Positions 1 through 8,788 of a stretch of 64,000 nt of DNA are shown in pieces. Under the pieces are notes generated by a model. It saw only the letters and a list, made by a program, of their open reading frames with translations, was not told where the DNA came from and did not search any database. Each line of letters starts with the position of its first letter. Position 1 is the stretch's first letter. The DNA is from Streptomyces bauhiniae (GTDB lineage Bacteria > Actinomycetota > Actinomycetes > Streptomycetales > Streptomycetaceae): assembly GCF_004784475.1 (NCBI RefSeq), contig NZ_SRRT01000002.1, forward strand, positions 930,001-994,000. Direction: 5' to 3'. Position numbers and translations under genes: made by a program.

Positions 1-50
1 AGGCGGCGGGCTTCGGTGGTGCCGCCGAGGATCAGGACGTGCGCGGACAT
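1..50 (-). CDS. cobK: Precorrin-6A reductase, N-terminal fragment
   Basis: Only the first 16 codons lie in the window. The start is an ATG at 48-50 on the minus strand and the peptide begins MSAHVLILGGTTEARR. The HVLILGGTTEA stretch is the typical opening of CobK/CbiJ, the NADPH-dependent precorrin-6A (or cobalt-precorrin-6A) reductase of cobalamin corrin-ring synthesis. The rest of the gene lies beyond base 1. It sits 21 nt downstream of the TauE/SafE-type permease gene in the same direction, so the two are probably co-transcribed. The identification rests on this short signature only. Confidence 0.6.
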   Translation of the reverse strand, partial: MSAHVLILGGTTEARR

Positions 51-71
51 GGGGTGAGCGTACGCATCCGG

Positions 72-833
72 TCAGGTCAGCAGGAGTTCGACCGCCCCGA
101 CGACGGTGGCCACGATGACGATGCGGTCGAACAGCCGCTGGTTGATCTTGTGGACGGCCCACCGTCCGAGGAACGCGCCGGGCACGACGAAGACCAGCAG
201 GGCCGCGTCGAGCAGCAGCGAGTTGCCGTCGATCAGACCGAGCGCGGCGCTGAAGGGGATCTTGGCGACGTTCACGATGAGGAAGAAGAAGGCGGAGGTG
301 CCGAGGAAGCCCATCTTCCGGAAGCCGGCGGAAAGAAGATACATCGACATCACCGGTCCGCCCGCGTTGGCGACCATGGTGGTGAAACCGCCCATCACGC
401 CGTACGCCCCCGCCGTGGCGCGGCCGGTCCGGGTACTGACGTCCTCCGTCGCCTCCTGGCGCCGTCGCCACAGGGTGATGCCGGTCATCATCAGCAGGAT
501 CACGCCGATAGAGACCCGTACGATCCCGTCGCCGACCCGCGCGAGGAACAGCGTGCCCGCCACCACCCCGGCCGCGACGGCCGGGAACAGCCGCCACAGG
601 GTGGGCCAGTGGGCGTGCCGACGGTAGGTGAGGACGGCGAAGGTGTCGCCCGCGATGAGCAGCGGGAGGAGTACGCCGGTGGAGGCGCGGGCGGGCAGGA
701 CGGCCGCGAAGACGGCGAGGCTGACCGTGTTGGCCCCGCTGACCGCGGTCTTGGAGAAGCCGACCAGGAGGGCGGCGAGGGCGAGGGCGGCGAACTCCCA
801 GCCGGATATGTGCCAGAGCGTCATCATGTTCAT
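72..833 (-). CDS. TauE/SafE family membrane permease
   Basis: Encodes 253 residues with about eight hydrophobic segments in the two-repeat pattern of the TauE/SafE (DUF81) family. The N-terminal repeat contains LLVGFSKTAVSGANT (about 21-35) and the second contains GGFTTMVANAGGPVMSMYLL (about 148-167), both family signatures. Family members export or import small anions such as sulfite, sulfoacetate or organic acids across the cytoplasmic membrane; the substrate here cannot be read from sequence. It lies between an acyl-CoA ligase gene upstream (46 nt) and cobK downstream (21 nt), all on the minus strand. Linkage to cobK suggests a cobalamin-related role, but that is inference. The ATG at 833 has only a weak ribosome site. 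Confidence 0.85.
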   Translation of the reverse strand: MNMMTLWHISGWEFAALALAALLVGFSKTAVSGANTVSLAVFAAVLPARASTGVLLPLLIAGDTFAVLTYRRHAHWPTLWRLFPAVAAGVVAGTLFLARVGDGIVRVSIGVILLMMTGITLWRRRQEATEDVSTRTGRATAGAYGVMGGFTTMVANAGGPVMSMYLLSAGFRKMGFLGTSAFFFLIVNVAKIPFSAALGLIDGNSLLLDAALLVFVVPGAFLGRWAVHKINQRLFDRIVIVATVVGAVELLLT

Positions 834-879
834 GCGGAGACTGATGCTATGTGCACACGTCCGGCCGGGCGCCGGTGGC

Positions 880-2391
880 TCAGCGGGCGGTGTACCGCGT
901 CCGCAGTTCCCGCTTGAGCACCTTCATGCTCGGGCCGAGCGGGAGTTCGTCCGCGAACTCCACGCGGCGGGGGTACTTGTGCTTGCCGAGGTGCTCCTTG
1001 GACCACTCGGTGATCGCGGCGGCGTCGGGGGTGACGCCCGGCGCGGGGACGACGACCGCGCAGATCTCCTCGCCGTGCAGCTCGTCGGGGAGCCCGATGA
1101 CGGCGACCTGGGCGATCTCCGGGTGCCGGGCGAGGACCTCCTCGACCTCGCGGGGATAGACGTTGTAGCCGCCGCGGATGATGACGTCCTTCTTGCGGTC
1201 GACGATCCGCAGGAACCCGTCCTCGTCCTTGGTGCCGAGGTCGCCGGTGCGGAACCAGCCGTCGACCAGCGCCTCGGCGGTGGCCTCGGGCCGGCCGAGG
1301 TAGCCGGAGAAGACGTTGTGGCCCCGGATGACGACCTCGCCCAGCTCGCCGGGCGCGAGAAGTTCGACCCGGTCCTCGACGTCCGCCTGCGCGATCTCGG
1401 CGTCCACGCCCCACAGCGGGTGGCCGATGGTGCCGGCGCGGGTGCCGAAGACGGGCTGGTTGACGGTGGCGGCCGGGGAGGTCTCCGACAGGCCGTACCC
1501 CTCGTAGATCCGGGCGCCGAACGCCGACTCGAACCGCTCCAGCACCGCCACCGGCAGCGAGGCGCCGCCGGAGATGCACAGCCGCAGCTCGGGCAGGGCG
1601 GCGGCGTCGGCCGCGACGGCGGCGAGGGAGACGAACATGGTGGGGACGCCGTGGAAGGTGTTGACGCGCTCGGCGACCATGATCTCGATCGCGCGGGCGG
1701 CGTCGAAGCGGGGCAGCAGGACGAGCGTCGCGCCGGCGCGCCAGGTGGAGTTGAGGGAGACCGTCTGCCCGAAGGCGTGGAACAGCGGGAGCGCGCCGAG
1801 GACGATGTCGTCGGGGCGGATGTCGTTGGCGTCGAAGGCGTTGACGGTCGCGTTCATCACGATGTTGAAGTGACTGAGCACGGCGCCCTTCGGGACGCCC
1901 GTCGTACCGCTGGTGTAGAAGACGACGGCCGGGTCGTCGGCGGACCGGGTGACGTAGGAGTGCGGCGGCTCGGCGTCGACCGCGAGCTTCTCCAGCTCCT
2001 CGCCGAGGACGACCACGCGGATGCCGAGGGGCTCGGCGGCCGCGCGGGCGGTGGCCTCCTGGGCGGGGTGGGCGAGCAGCAGGCCGGCGCCGCTGTCCTT
2101 GAGGACGTGCTGCACCTCGGTGGCGGAGAGCAGCAGGTGGACGGGGACGACGACACCGCCGACCGCCATGGCCGCGTAGTAGGCGAGCGGGAACTCGGCG
2201 GTGTTGGGGGCCATCAGGGCGACCCGGTCGCCCGGCCGTACGCCGAGGGCGGTCAGCGCGCCGGCCTGGGCGAGGGAGCGCCGCCAGGCTTCGGCGAAGG
2301 TGAGGCGCAGGTCGCCCTCGACCAGGGCCGTCCGGTCGGGGCGGCGGCGGGCGTTCTCGGCCAGGATGGCGGCGACGGACAAGGTTGCCAT
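880..2391 (-). CDS. Fatty-acid (acyl) CoA ligase, AMP-forming
   Basis: A 503-residue ANL-superfamily adenylating enzyme that would activate a carboxylic acid, probably a fatty acid, to its acyl-CoA with ATP. Visible motifs are the P-loop-like YTSGTTGVPKGA (about 159-170), the adenine-binding GYGLSE (about 299-304), the TGD motif and the hinge region DRKKDVIIRGGYNVYP. The C-terminal lysine region reads GPSMKVLKREL, so a catalytic lysine is available. Length is normal for FadD-like enzymes. The ATG at 2391 follows a GGAG about 9 nt upstream. It lies 73 nt downstream of the thiolase gene in the same direction, which suggests a two-gene beta-oxidation unit. Acyl chain preference cannot be stated. 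Confidence 0.92.
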   Translation of the reverse strand: MATLSVAAILAENARRRPDRTALVEGDLRLTFAEAWRRSLAQAGALTALGVRPGDRVALMAPNTAEFPLAYYAAMAVGGVVVPVHLLLSATEVQHVLKDSGAGLLLAHPAQEATARAAAEPLGIRVVVLGEELEKLAVDAEPPHSYVTRSADDPAVVFYTSGTTGVPKGAVLSHFNIVMNATVNAFDANDIRPDDIVLGALPLFHAFGQTVSLNSTWRAGATLVLLPRFDAARAIEIMVAERVNTFHGVPTMFVSLAAVAADAAALPELRLCISGGASLPVAVLERFESAFGARIYEGYGLSETSPAATVNQPVFGTRAGTIGHPLWGVDAEIAQADVEDRVELLAPGELGEVVIRGHNVFSGYLGRPEATAEALVDGWFRTGDLGTKDEDGFLRIVDRKKDVIIRGGYNVYPREVEEVLARHPEIAQVAVIGLPDELHGEEICAVVVPAPGVTPDAAAITEWSKEHLGKHKYPRRVEFADELPLGPSMKVLKRELRTRYTAR

Positions 2392-2464
2392 GAGGTGCGG
2401 CTCCGTTTCCTGCGGTGCGACTCATGCTGCGGAACTCCCCGGCGGGGAAGGTCCGTCGGGTGGT

Positions 2465-3652
<1,188 letters not shown>

Positions 3653-3735
3653 CTCGGGACTCCTGACCGACGACGTTGTGGATCAGCATGAACCTATGCC
3701 CCGCCGGAGCGGAGCGACTGGATCAGCAGCGACTT

Positions 3736-3752
3736 AATTAGCACTGCTAGTT
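3736..3752. promoter_or_regulatory. Palindromic operator candidate between thiolase and lipase genes
   Basis: AATTAGCACTGCTAGTT has a perfect 11-bp core, TAGCA-C-TGCTA at 3739-3749, and two further matching outer pairs. It sits in the divergent gap between the thiolase start (3652, minus) and the lipase start (3842, plus). This A/T-rich island in otherwise GC-rich DNA fits a binding site for a dimeric TetR- or GntR-type regulator. No regulator gene is adjacent, so the protein is unknown. Confidence 0.45.
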
Positions 3753-3841
3753 TTGGGCTCTACCGGACTATAGACCGCGCACCGGCCCCCTGGGAAGATC
3801 CCCCCGGAGTGACCCACGCGACCACGCCGGAGGAGAGCCGC

Positions 3842-4642
3842 ATGACCGACGTACGCGCCCACATCCGCCAGGGCGTCCACGGCGCGCTGCACGTCCGCGC
3901 CTGGCCGCACCCCGCGCCCCGCTACCTCGCCCTGCTGGTGCACGGGTACGGCGAGCACGCGGGCCGGTACCACGAGGTGGCCGGGGTGCTCACCGGCCAC
4001 GGCGCCGCGGTGTACGCCCCCGACCACCTCGGGCACGGCAGGTCGGCCGGCGAGCGGGCGGTGATCGAGGACTTCGAGGACGTGGTGACCGACCTCCACA
4101 CGGCGGCGGATCTGGCCCGCGCCGAGCACACAGGTCTGCCCCTGGTCATGGTGGGCCACTCCATGGGCGGCCTGATCGCGGCGCGCTACGCCCAGCGGTA
4201 CGGGTCCGAGCTGACCGCGCTGGTGCTGTCGGGGCCGGTGATCGGCACCTGGGCGCTGCCGGGGCGCCTGCTCGCGCTGGACGAGATCCCGGACGTGCCG
4301 GTCAGCCCGGCCGCGCTCTCCCGCGACCCGGCGGTGGGCGCAGCCTATGCCGCCGACCCACTGGTGTGGCACGGCCCCATGAAACGGCCGACTCTTATGG
4401 CGTTCGAGCGGGGGCTGGCGGCCGTGGCCGAGGGCGGCGACCTCGGGGGCCTGCCCCTGCTCTGGCTGCACGGCGACGACGACCGGCTGGTCCCGGTCGA
4501 GGGCAGCCGTGTCGGCGTGGAGCGCCTCGGCCGCGCCACCGAGCGCGTCTTCCCGGGCGCCCGTCATGAGGTCTTCCACGAGACCGACCGCACGAAGGTC
4601 TTCGCGGAGCTGACGGGCTTCCTGGACTCGGTGCTGGACTAG
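3842..4642 (+). CDS. Alpha/beta hydrolase, monoacylglycerol lipase type
   Basis: Encodes 266 residues of the alpha/beta hydrolase fold (serine aminopeptidase S33 / lysophospholipase group). The oxyanion region is LLVHGYGEHAGRY, the nucleophile elbow is GHSMGG (Ser about 106), the acid is in LWLHGDDDRLVP and the histidine in FPGARHEVFHE. These match bacterial monoacylglycerol lipases, which release free fatty acid and glycerol. No signal peptide is present, so the enzyme is cytosolic. The ATG at 3842 is chosen over an upstream GTG (3809) because a GGAGGAG lies just before it. The neighbouring acyl-CoA ligase and thiolase would use fatty acids it releases. Its stop overlaps the convergent HAD gene by 4 nt. 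Confidence 0.88.
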   Translation: MTDVRAHIRQGVHGALHVRAWPHPAPRYLALLVHGYGEHAGRYHEVAGVLTGHGAAVYAPDHLGHGRSAGERAVIEDFEDVVTDLHTAADLARAEHTGLPLVMVGHSMGGLIAARYAQRYGSELTALVLSGPVIGTWALPGRLLALDEIPDVPVSPAALSRDPAVGAAYAADPLVWHGPMKRPTLMAFERGLAAVAEGGDLGGLPLLWLHGDDDRLVPVEGSRVGVERLGRATERVFPGARHEVFHETDRTKVFAELTGFLDSVLD

Positions 4643-5499
4643 AGGGTTATGCCGAGTATCCGCGCCACCGTCCGGATCACCCCGTGGTCGTTGTTGGACG
4701 GGGCCAGGTGGCGGGCGCGGCTGATGACGTCCGGGTGGGCGTTGGCCATGGCGAAGGACCAGTCGGCGGCGTCCAGCATCTCCAGGTCGTTGAGGTAGTC
4801 GCCGAAGACCATGGTCTGGGCCGGGGTGATGCCCAGCTCGCGCTGGAGGCCGCGCAGGGCGGCGCCCTTGTTGGCGGTGCGGTTCATCACGTCCACCCAG
4901 TGCGCGCCGGACACCACGACCTGGTGGCTGTCGGCGAAGGGCGCGAGGGCGGGGGCGGCGCCCTGCTCGGCGGAGCCGAAGTCGTACACCGCGACCTTGA
5001 TGATCTCGTCGTCCACCGCGGTCACGTCCTCGACCACGCGGTGCGAGACGTAGTACTTGCGCACCTCGGCGAGGAACGCCTCGTCGGTCCGCTCCACATA
5101 GGCGGCCCGCTTGCCGCAGACCACGGCGCCCGCGTCAACCCCCCGCGCGGCGAGTCCGCGTACCGTGCGGGCCAGCTCGGCGGCGGTCGCGTGGTCCAGC
5201 GGGTCGGAGCTGAGCTCGACACCGTCGCGGACCACATAGGTGCCGTTCTCCGCGATGAACACCATGCCCTCGGCCACGTCGGCGAACTCCTCGGCCAGCG
5301 TGGCGTACTGGCGGCCGCTCGCGGGGCTGAACAGCACGCCCCGGCGCCGGAGTTCGGCGAGCAGCGGCCGCAGGGTGACGGGCGGCCGCTTGTCGTCGTC
5401 CAGCAGGGTGCCGTCCATGTCGGTCACCACCAGGCGGATGTCGGCGGGGCCCGAGGGCTCGCCGGGGACGTCGAGGAGGGGCGCGGGCGTCGCTGACAT
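4639..5499 (-). CDS. HAD-superfamily hydrolase, Cof type
   Basis: A 286-residue haloacid dehalogenase-type phosphatase of the Cof/YbiV class. Motif I is VTDMDGTLLDDD with the nucleophile Asp27 and Asp29. Motif II is in LFSPASGRQ, and motifs III/IV include KGAALRGL and FGDYLNDLEML. The large cap domain between motifs II and III is typical of class IIB enzymes acting on sugar phosphates, pyridoxal phosphate or nucleotides; the substrate is not determinable. The start at 5499 (MSATPAPLLD) is preferred over one at 5544 because GGAAG lies just upstream. It converges with the lipase gene, sharing the last 4 bp. Confidence 0.88.
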   Translation of the reverse strand: MSATPAPLLDVPGEPSGPADIRLVVTDMDGTLLDDDKRPPVTLRPLLAELRRRGVLFSPASGRQYATLAEEFADVAEGMVFIAENGTYVVRDGVELSSDPLDHATAAELARTVRGLAARGVDAGAVVCGKRAAYVERTDEAFLAEVRKYYVSHRVVEDVTAVDDEIIKVAVYDFGSAEQGAAPALAPFADSHQVVVSGAHWVDVMNRTANKGAALRGLQRELGITPAQTMVFGDYLNDLEMLDAADWSFAMANAHPDVISRARHLAPSNNDHGVIRTVARILGITL

Positions 5500-5815
5500 G
5501 TGCTGCTTCCGGTCGGTTCGCGGGACGCCCCCAGTGTTCCTCATGGCCCGGACGGACCTGTCCCTGGGCGGGGCGGCCGGTCCGGGGATGCCCGTTCGGT
5601 GCCCGTTCGCGTACCGTGCGCGATTTTCGGGACACCGGGATCGCCGGACGGCACAATGACGCGGGACGGCGTGATCAAGGGGCGCACAACGCGCGGGTTG
5701 CGGGGAAGGTGGCAGTCATGGAGTTCTGACCATGAGCCCGTCGGCCCCACGGAACGCCTCTGCCGAGCCCGCCCGCGCCCGCGGCGGGTCCCCACCCGGA
5801 AAGTATGATCAAGCA
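5500..5815. other. Intergenic region without a convincing gene
   Basis: About 315 bp between the divergent HAD and DUF4916 genes. Short open frames exist, for example a 50-codon frame from the ATG at 5656, but their composition is not gene-like and none has a recognisable product. The repeated element TGCCCGTTCG occurs twice near 5588 and 5599. The region probably holds two divergent promoters that I could not pin down. Confidence 0.4.
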
Positions 5816-6352
5816 ATGTCTGACATGACCGAGACCACGCCCGGCTGGCTGACCACGGACGAGCTGGAGATGGCCAGGGCCCGGATGCCGATCCTGTACG
5901 TCGAGGCCGTGCCCGTGCGGGTGGACGACAGCGGTGAAGTCACCAGCATCGGGCTGCTGTTGCGCATAGGGCCGGACGGCACGGTCAGCCGCACCCTGGT
6001 CTCCGGCCGCGTCCTGCACCACGAGCGGGTGCGCGACGCGCTGCTGCGCCATCTGGAGAAGGACCTCGGCCCGGTCGCGCTGCCCCGCGTCCCCGTCTCC
6101 ACGCAGCCGTTCACGGTCGCGGAGTACTTCCCCACGGCCGGTGTCACCCCGTACCACGACCCGCGTCAGCACGCGGTGTCGCTGGCCTACATCGTGCCGG
6201 TGACCGGTGACTGCCGGCCCCGGCAGGACGCGCTGGACCTGGTCTGGTTCACCCCGCAGGAGGCCGCCTCGGCGGCGCTGCACGACGAGATGCCCGGCGG
6301 CCACGGCGCCCTGCTGAAGCAGGCGCTGGCCCACGTGGGCATCGTCTTCTAG
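5816..6352 (+). CDS. DUF4916 / NUDIX-like protein
   Basis: A 178-residue protein that reads from MSDMTETTPGWLT and matches the actinobacterial DUF4916 family, which is often labelled NUDIX hydrolase. I do not see a canonical Nudix box (GX5EX7REUXEEXGU), so hydrolase activity is uncertain. Recognisable features are PGWLTTDEL at the N-terminus, a central stretch FTVAEYFPTAG and a C-terminal DALDLVWFTPQEA that resembles the strand-turn after a Nudix fold. ATG 5816 is chosen; GTG/ATG codons further upstream lack better ribosome sites. It stands alone ahead of the stress-response island, followed by two candidate DevR-type boxes. Confidence 0.7.
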   Translation: MSDMTETTPGWLTTDELEMARARMPILYVEAVPVRVDDSGEVTSIGLLLRIGPDGTVSRTLVSGRVLHHERVRDALLRHLEKDLGPVALPRVPVSTQPFTVAEYFPTAGVTPYHDPRQHAVSLAYIVPVTGDCRPRQDALDLVWFTPQEAASAALHDEMPGGHGALLKQALAHVGIVF

Positions 6353-6363
6353 CGCTCGTCCGG

Positions 6364-6403
6364 CCGGGGGCCGAAAGGTCCCCGGCCGGGGCCGAGTGGC
6401 CCG
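6364..6403. promoter_or_regulatory. Two DevR/OsdR-like palindromes
   Basis: The gap before the cyclic-nucleotide-binding gene holds two adjacent imperfect palindromes. GGGGGCC-GAAA-GGTCCCC lies within 6364-6385 and GGGCC-GAGT-GGCCC at 6389-6402. Their architecture (GGGNCC/GGNCCC around a 4-nt centre) matches copies at 7701, 7733, 10011, 10052 and 11742, and resembles the mycobacterial DosR/DevR box with its GGGAC...GTCCC arms. They probably bind the NarL-type regulator encoded next door (6928-7617). Confidence 0.5.
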
Positions 6404-6464
6404 TGGCGCACCGGGCGGGAGCGGTACGACCCTGGGGGCAGACGCCTCGAAGGGAGCCGGTGCG

Positions 6465-6920
6465 ATGACCACGACCACCATGACCACGGCCCTGGAACCA
6501 CTGCAGCGCGAGCGGCTGATGGAACTGGCCCGCGAGGTCTCCTTCCCGGCCGGCACCCGGCTCTTCGAGGAGGGGCGGCGCGCCGACCGGTTCTGGATCG
6601 TGCGCACCGGCACGGTCTGCCTCGACCTCCATGTCCCCGGCCGCCGCCCGGCCGTGGTGGAGTCCCTCGGCCACGGCGAACTCGTCGGCTGGTCCTGGCA
6701 CTTCACGCCGTGCGTCTGGCACCTGGGCGGCGAGGCGATGAGCCCGGTGCGGGCCTGGGAGTTCGACGCCGAGACGGTCCGCGCCCGCTGCGCCGAGGAC
6801 CCCGCCTTCGGCCGGGCGGTCGCCACCTGGGTCGGCCGGGTGGTCGCCCAGCGCCTGCACTCCTCCCGCGTCCGCCTCCTCGACCTGTACGCCCCCTACG
6901 GCAGCGGCGGCCTGCTCTGA
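6465..6920 (+). CDS. Cyclic nucleotide-binding-fold (CRP N-terminal-like) protein
   Basis: A 151-residue single-domain protein with the jelly-roll fold of CRP/FNR sensor domains. Segments such as FPAGTRLFEEGRRADRFWIVRTG and VVESLGHGELVGWSW are the standard beta-barrel elements. There is no helix-turn-helix after the barrel, so it cannot bind DNA like CRP; it is a stand-alone sensor or partner protein. A GGGAG lies before the ATG at 6465. It ends 7 nt from the convergent response-regulator gene. Single-domain proteins of this type are common beside universal stress proteins and DevR-like regulators in Streptomyces, so a hypoxia/redox role is inferred. The ligand is unknown. Confidence 0.8.
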   Translation: MTTTTMTTALEPLQRERLMELAREVSFPAGTRLFEEGRRADRFWIVRTGTVCLDLHVPGRRPAVVESLGHGELVGWSWHFTPCVWHLGGEAMSPVRAWEFDAETVRARCAEDPAFGRAVATWVGRVVAQRLHSSRVRLLDLYAPYGSGGLL

Positions 6921-6927
6921 GCGCCGC

Positions 6928-7617
6928 TCAGCGCGGCTGGTGGGGGTCGAGCTGCGAGGCGAGCACCGCCGCCTGGACCCGGCGCTGGACGCCGAGCTTG
7001 GCGAGCAGCCGGGAGATGTGGTTCTTGACCGTCTTCTCGGAGAGGTAGAGCCGCTTGCCGATCTCCCGGTTGGTGAGGCCGTCCCCGATCAGGGCGAGGA
7101 TGTCCCGCTCGCGGGGCGACAGGGCCTCCAGCTCGGGCGGCAGCGCGGGCGTGGTCCCGGCGGGGTCGGCGCGCAGCGAGCGCATCAGCCGGGCGGTGGT
7201 CGCGGGGTCCAGCATCGACTGCCCGGAGGCGACCGTACGCACCGCGGAGACCAGGTCGGAGCCCTTGATCTGCTTCAGCACGTATCCGGCGGCCCCGGCC
7301 ATGATGGCGTCGAGCAGGGCGTCCTCGTCGTCGAACGAGGTCAGCATCAGGCAGGCCAGGCCCGGCATGCGGTCGCGCAGTTCCCGGCAGACGGTGATGC
7401 CGTCGCCGTCGGGGAGGCGTACGTCGAGCACGGCGACGTGCGGGCGCAGCGCGGGCCCGCGGGCCAGGGCGTGCGCGGCGGTGTCGGCCTCGCCGACCAC
7501 GGCGATGTCGGGTTCGGCGTCCAGCAGGTCGGCGAGGCCCCGGCGGACGACCTCGTGGTCGTCCAGCAGGAAGACCCGGACGGGGTCCTGCTCCGTGAAG
7601 GTGCGTGTCTCGGGCAT
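6928..7617 (-). CDS. NarL/LuxR-family response regulator (DevR/OsdR-like)
   Basis: A 229-residue two-component regulator. The receiver has the acidic pair in FLLDDHEVVRRG, the phospho-acceptor Asp65 in VAVLDVRLPDGDG, the Thr/Ser in LMLTSFDD and the lysine in GYVLKQIKGSDL. The C-terminal LuxR-type helix-turn-helix reads LSPRERDILALI then GLTNREIGKRLYLSEKTVKNH. The linker containing VASGQSMLDP and the order of parts are those of DosR/DevR and Streptomyces OsdR. The histidine kinase at 11883-13604 is the likely partner. Start ATG 7617 (MPETRT) is preferred over an upstream in-frame ATG at 7671. It is divergent from the first universal stress protein gene, with two candidate binding palindromes between them. 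Confidence 0.92.
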   Translation of the reverse strand: MPETRTFTEQDPVRVFLLDDHEVVRRGLADLLDAEPDIAVVGEADTAAHALARGPALRPHVAVLDVRLPDGDGITVCRELRDRMPGLACLMLTSFDDEDALLDAIMAGAAGYVLKQIKGSDLVSAVRTVASGQSMLDPATTARLMRSLRADPAGTTPALPPELEALSPRERDILALIGDGLTNREIGKRLYLSEKTVKNHISRLLAKLGVQRRVQAAVLASQLDPHQPR

Positions 7618-7700
7618 GACGGCCTTTCGTTCCCCTGGGCCGACAGGCGCGAACGGACGGCCCACCGGCACGATCGTCGCCTGTCCACGAGTTCCACACT

Positions 7701-7749
7701 AGGGCCGATCGGACCTGGTCGGGGCGGCGTCCGGTCCCCCGGAGGGACC
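7701..7749. promoter_or_regulatory. Pair of DevR-like palindromes
   Basis: AGGGCCGATCGGACCT at 7701-7716 is a 16-bp palindrome with one mismatched pair. GGTCCC-CCGGA-GGGACC at 7733-7749 has perfect 6-bp arms. Both lie in the divergent promoter region between the response regulator (start 7617) and the universal stress protein gene (start 7850). This is the arrangement expected for autoregulation by a DosR-type factor. Confidence 0.5.
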
Positions 7750-7849
7750 TGTGGCCGTGGCCCGCGGCGCCCGTTGCGGTCAGGCTGGTGGGTGAGCCCC
7801 GTACGGCCCCCCGAAGAACCGGGCCGCAAGAGCCAGGGAGGTGCAGGCG

Positions 7850-8770
7850 ATGCCCCGAACCGTGACCGCGGGACTGGACGGCTCCGCCGAGAGCCGGGCC
7901 GCCGTCGAGTGGGCGGCGCGCGAGGCGGTACTGCGCGGGCTGCCGCTGCGGCTCGTGCAGGTGTGGGAGCCGCTGCCGGACCCGCTGGCGCAGGCCCCGC
8001 TGCTGGGCGCCGAGGCCGAGCAGGACTGGATCGAGCGGCCGCCGGACGAGAGCGCGGAGGGGCTGCGGCTGCGCCACCCCGGCCTGGAGGTGATCACCGA
8101 GCGGCGCACCGGCGACCCGGTGGACGTGCTGTGCGAGGCGGCCGGTACGTCCGAGCTGCTGGCGCTGGGCTCGCGCGGCCTGGGCGGGCTGCACGGCTTC
8201 ATCGTGGGCTCGGTCGGCCTGGCGGTGACCGGCCACGCCGACTGCCCGGTGGTGCTGGTCAGGGCGGGTGAGCAGGCCGCCGACGAGCACCGGGCCGACC
8301 CCACGGGCATCCCGTCGGCCGCGGCCCCGTTCCGGCCGGTCGTGCTGGGCCTGGACATCACCGCGCCCGACGCGGCCCTGCTGGAGTTCGCCTTCGGCGC
8401 CGCCGCGCTGCGCGGCGCCCCGCTGCGGGTGGTGTACGCCTGGGTGCCGCAGCCCCCGCCCTCCAACGAGACCCCCGGTTACGCCTACGAGGCGGAGGCG
8501 TCCCCGGTCGCCGAGCTGGAACCGCGCAACGCGTTCATGCTCGGCCGGGCGCTGGAGCCCTGGCGGGAGTCGTTCCCGGACGTCGACGTGGCCGAGGCGG
8601 CCGTGGAGGGCAGTGCCGGTTCGGTGCTGGTGGACGCCTCCCGCGACGCCTGCCTGGTCGTGGTCGGCCGCCGGGTGCGCAAGGCCAGGGTCGGCGCCCA
8701 CCTCGGGCATGTCGCGCACGCCGTGCTGCATCACTCCCCCGCCCCCGTCGCCGTCGTCCCGCACGCCTGA
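7850..8770 (+). CDS. Universal stress protein, tandem UspA domains
   Basis: A 306-residue protein with two UspA domains in tandem. Domain 1 (about 1-145) starts TVTAGLDGSAESRAAVEWA and has the ATP-binding G-2X-G-9X-G(S/T) signature in GSRGLGGLHGFIVGS. Domain 2 (about 160-305) starts VVLGLDITAPDAALLEFA, and its glycine motif is degenerate (GRRVRKARVGAHLG), so only the first domain looks able to bind ATP. Proteins of this layout accumulate in hypoxia, stationary phase and dormancy in actinobacteria. ATG 7850 lies 8 nt after GGGAGG; the in-frame GTG at 7841 abuts that site and is less likely. The next gene encodes a second member 18 nt downstream. Confidence 0.92.
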   Translation: MPRTVTAGLDGSAESRAAVEWAAREAVLRGLPLRLVQVWEPLPDPLAQAPLLGAEAEQDWIERPPDESAEGLRLRHPGLEVITERRTGDPVDVLCEAAGTSELLALGSRGLGGLHGFIVGSVGLAVTGHADCPVVLVRAGEQAADEHRADPTGIPSAAAPFRPVVLGLDITAPDAALLEFAFGAAALRGAPLRVVYAWVPQPPPSNETPGYAYEAEASPVAELEPRNAFMLGRALEPWRESFPDVDVAEAAVEGSAGSVLVDASRDACLVVVGRRVRKARVGAHLGHVAHAVLHHSPAPVAVVPHA

Positions 8771-8788
8771 TTCGAAGTGGAGAAGCCG

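Noticed and set aside
5656..5808. Small ORF of about 50 codons before the DUF4916 gene
   Set aside because: Arg-rich low-complexity peptide without ribosome site or recognisable features.
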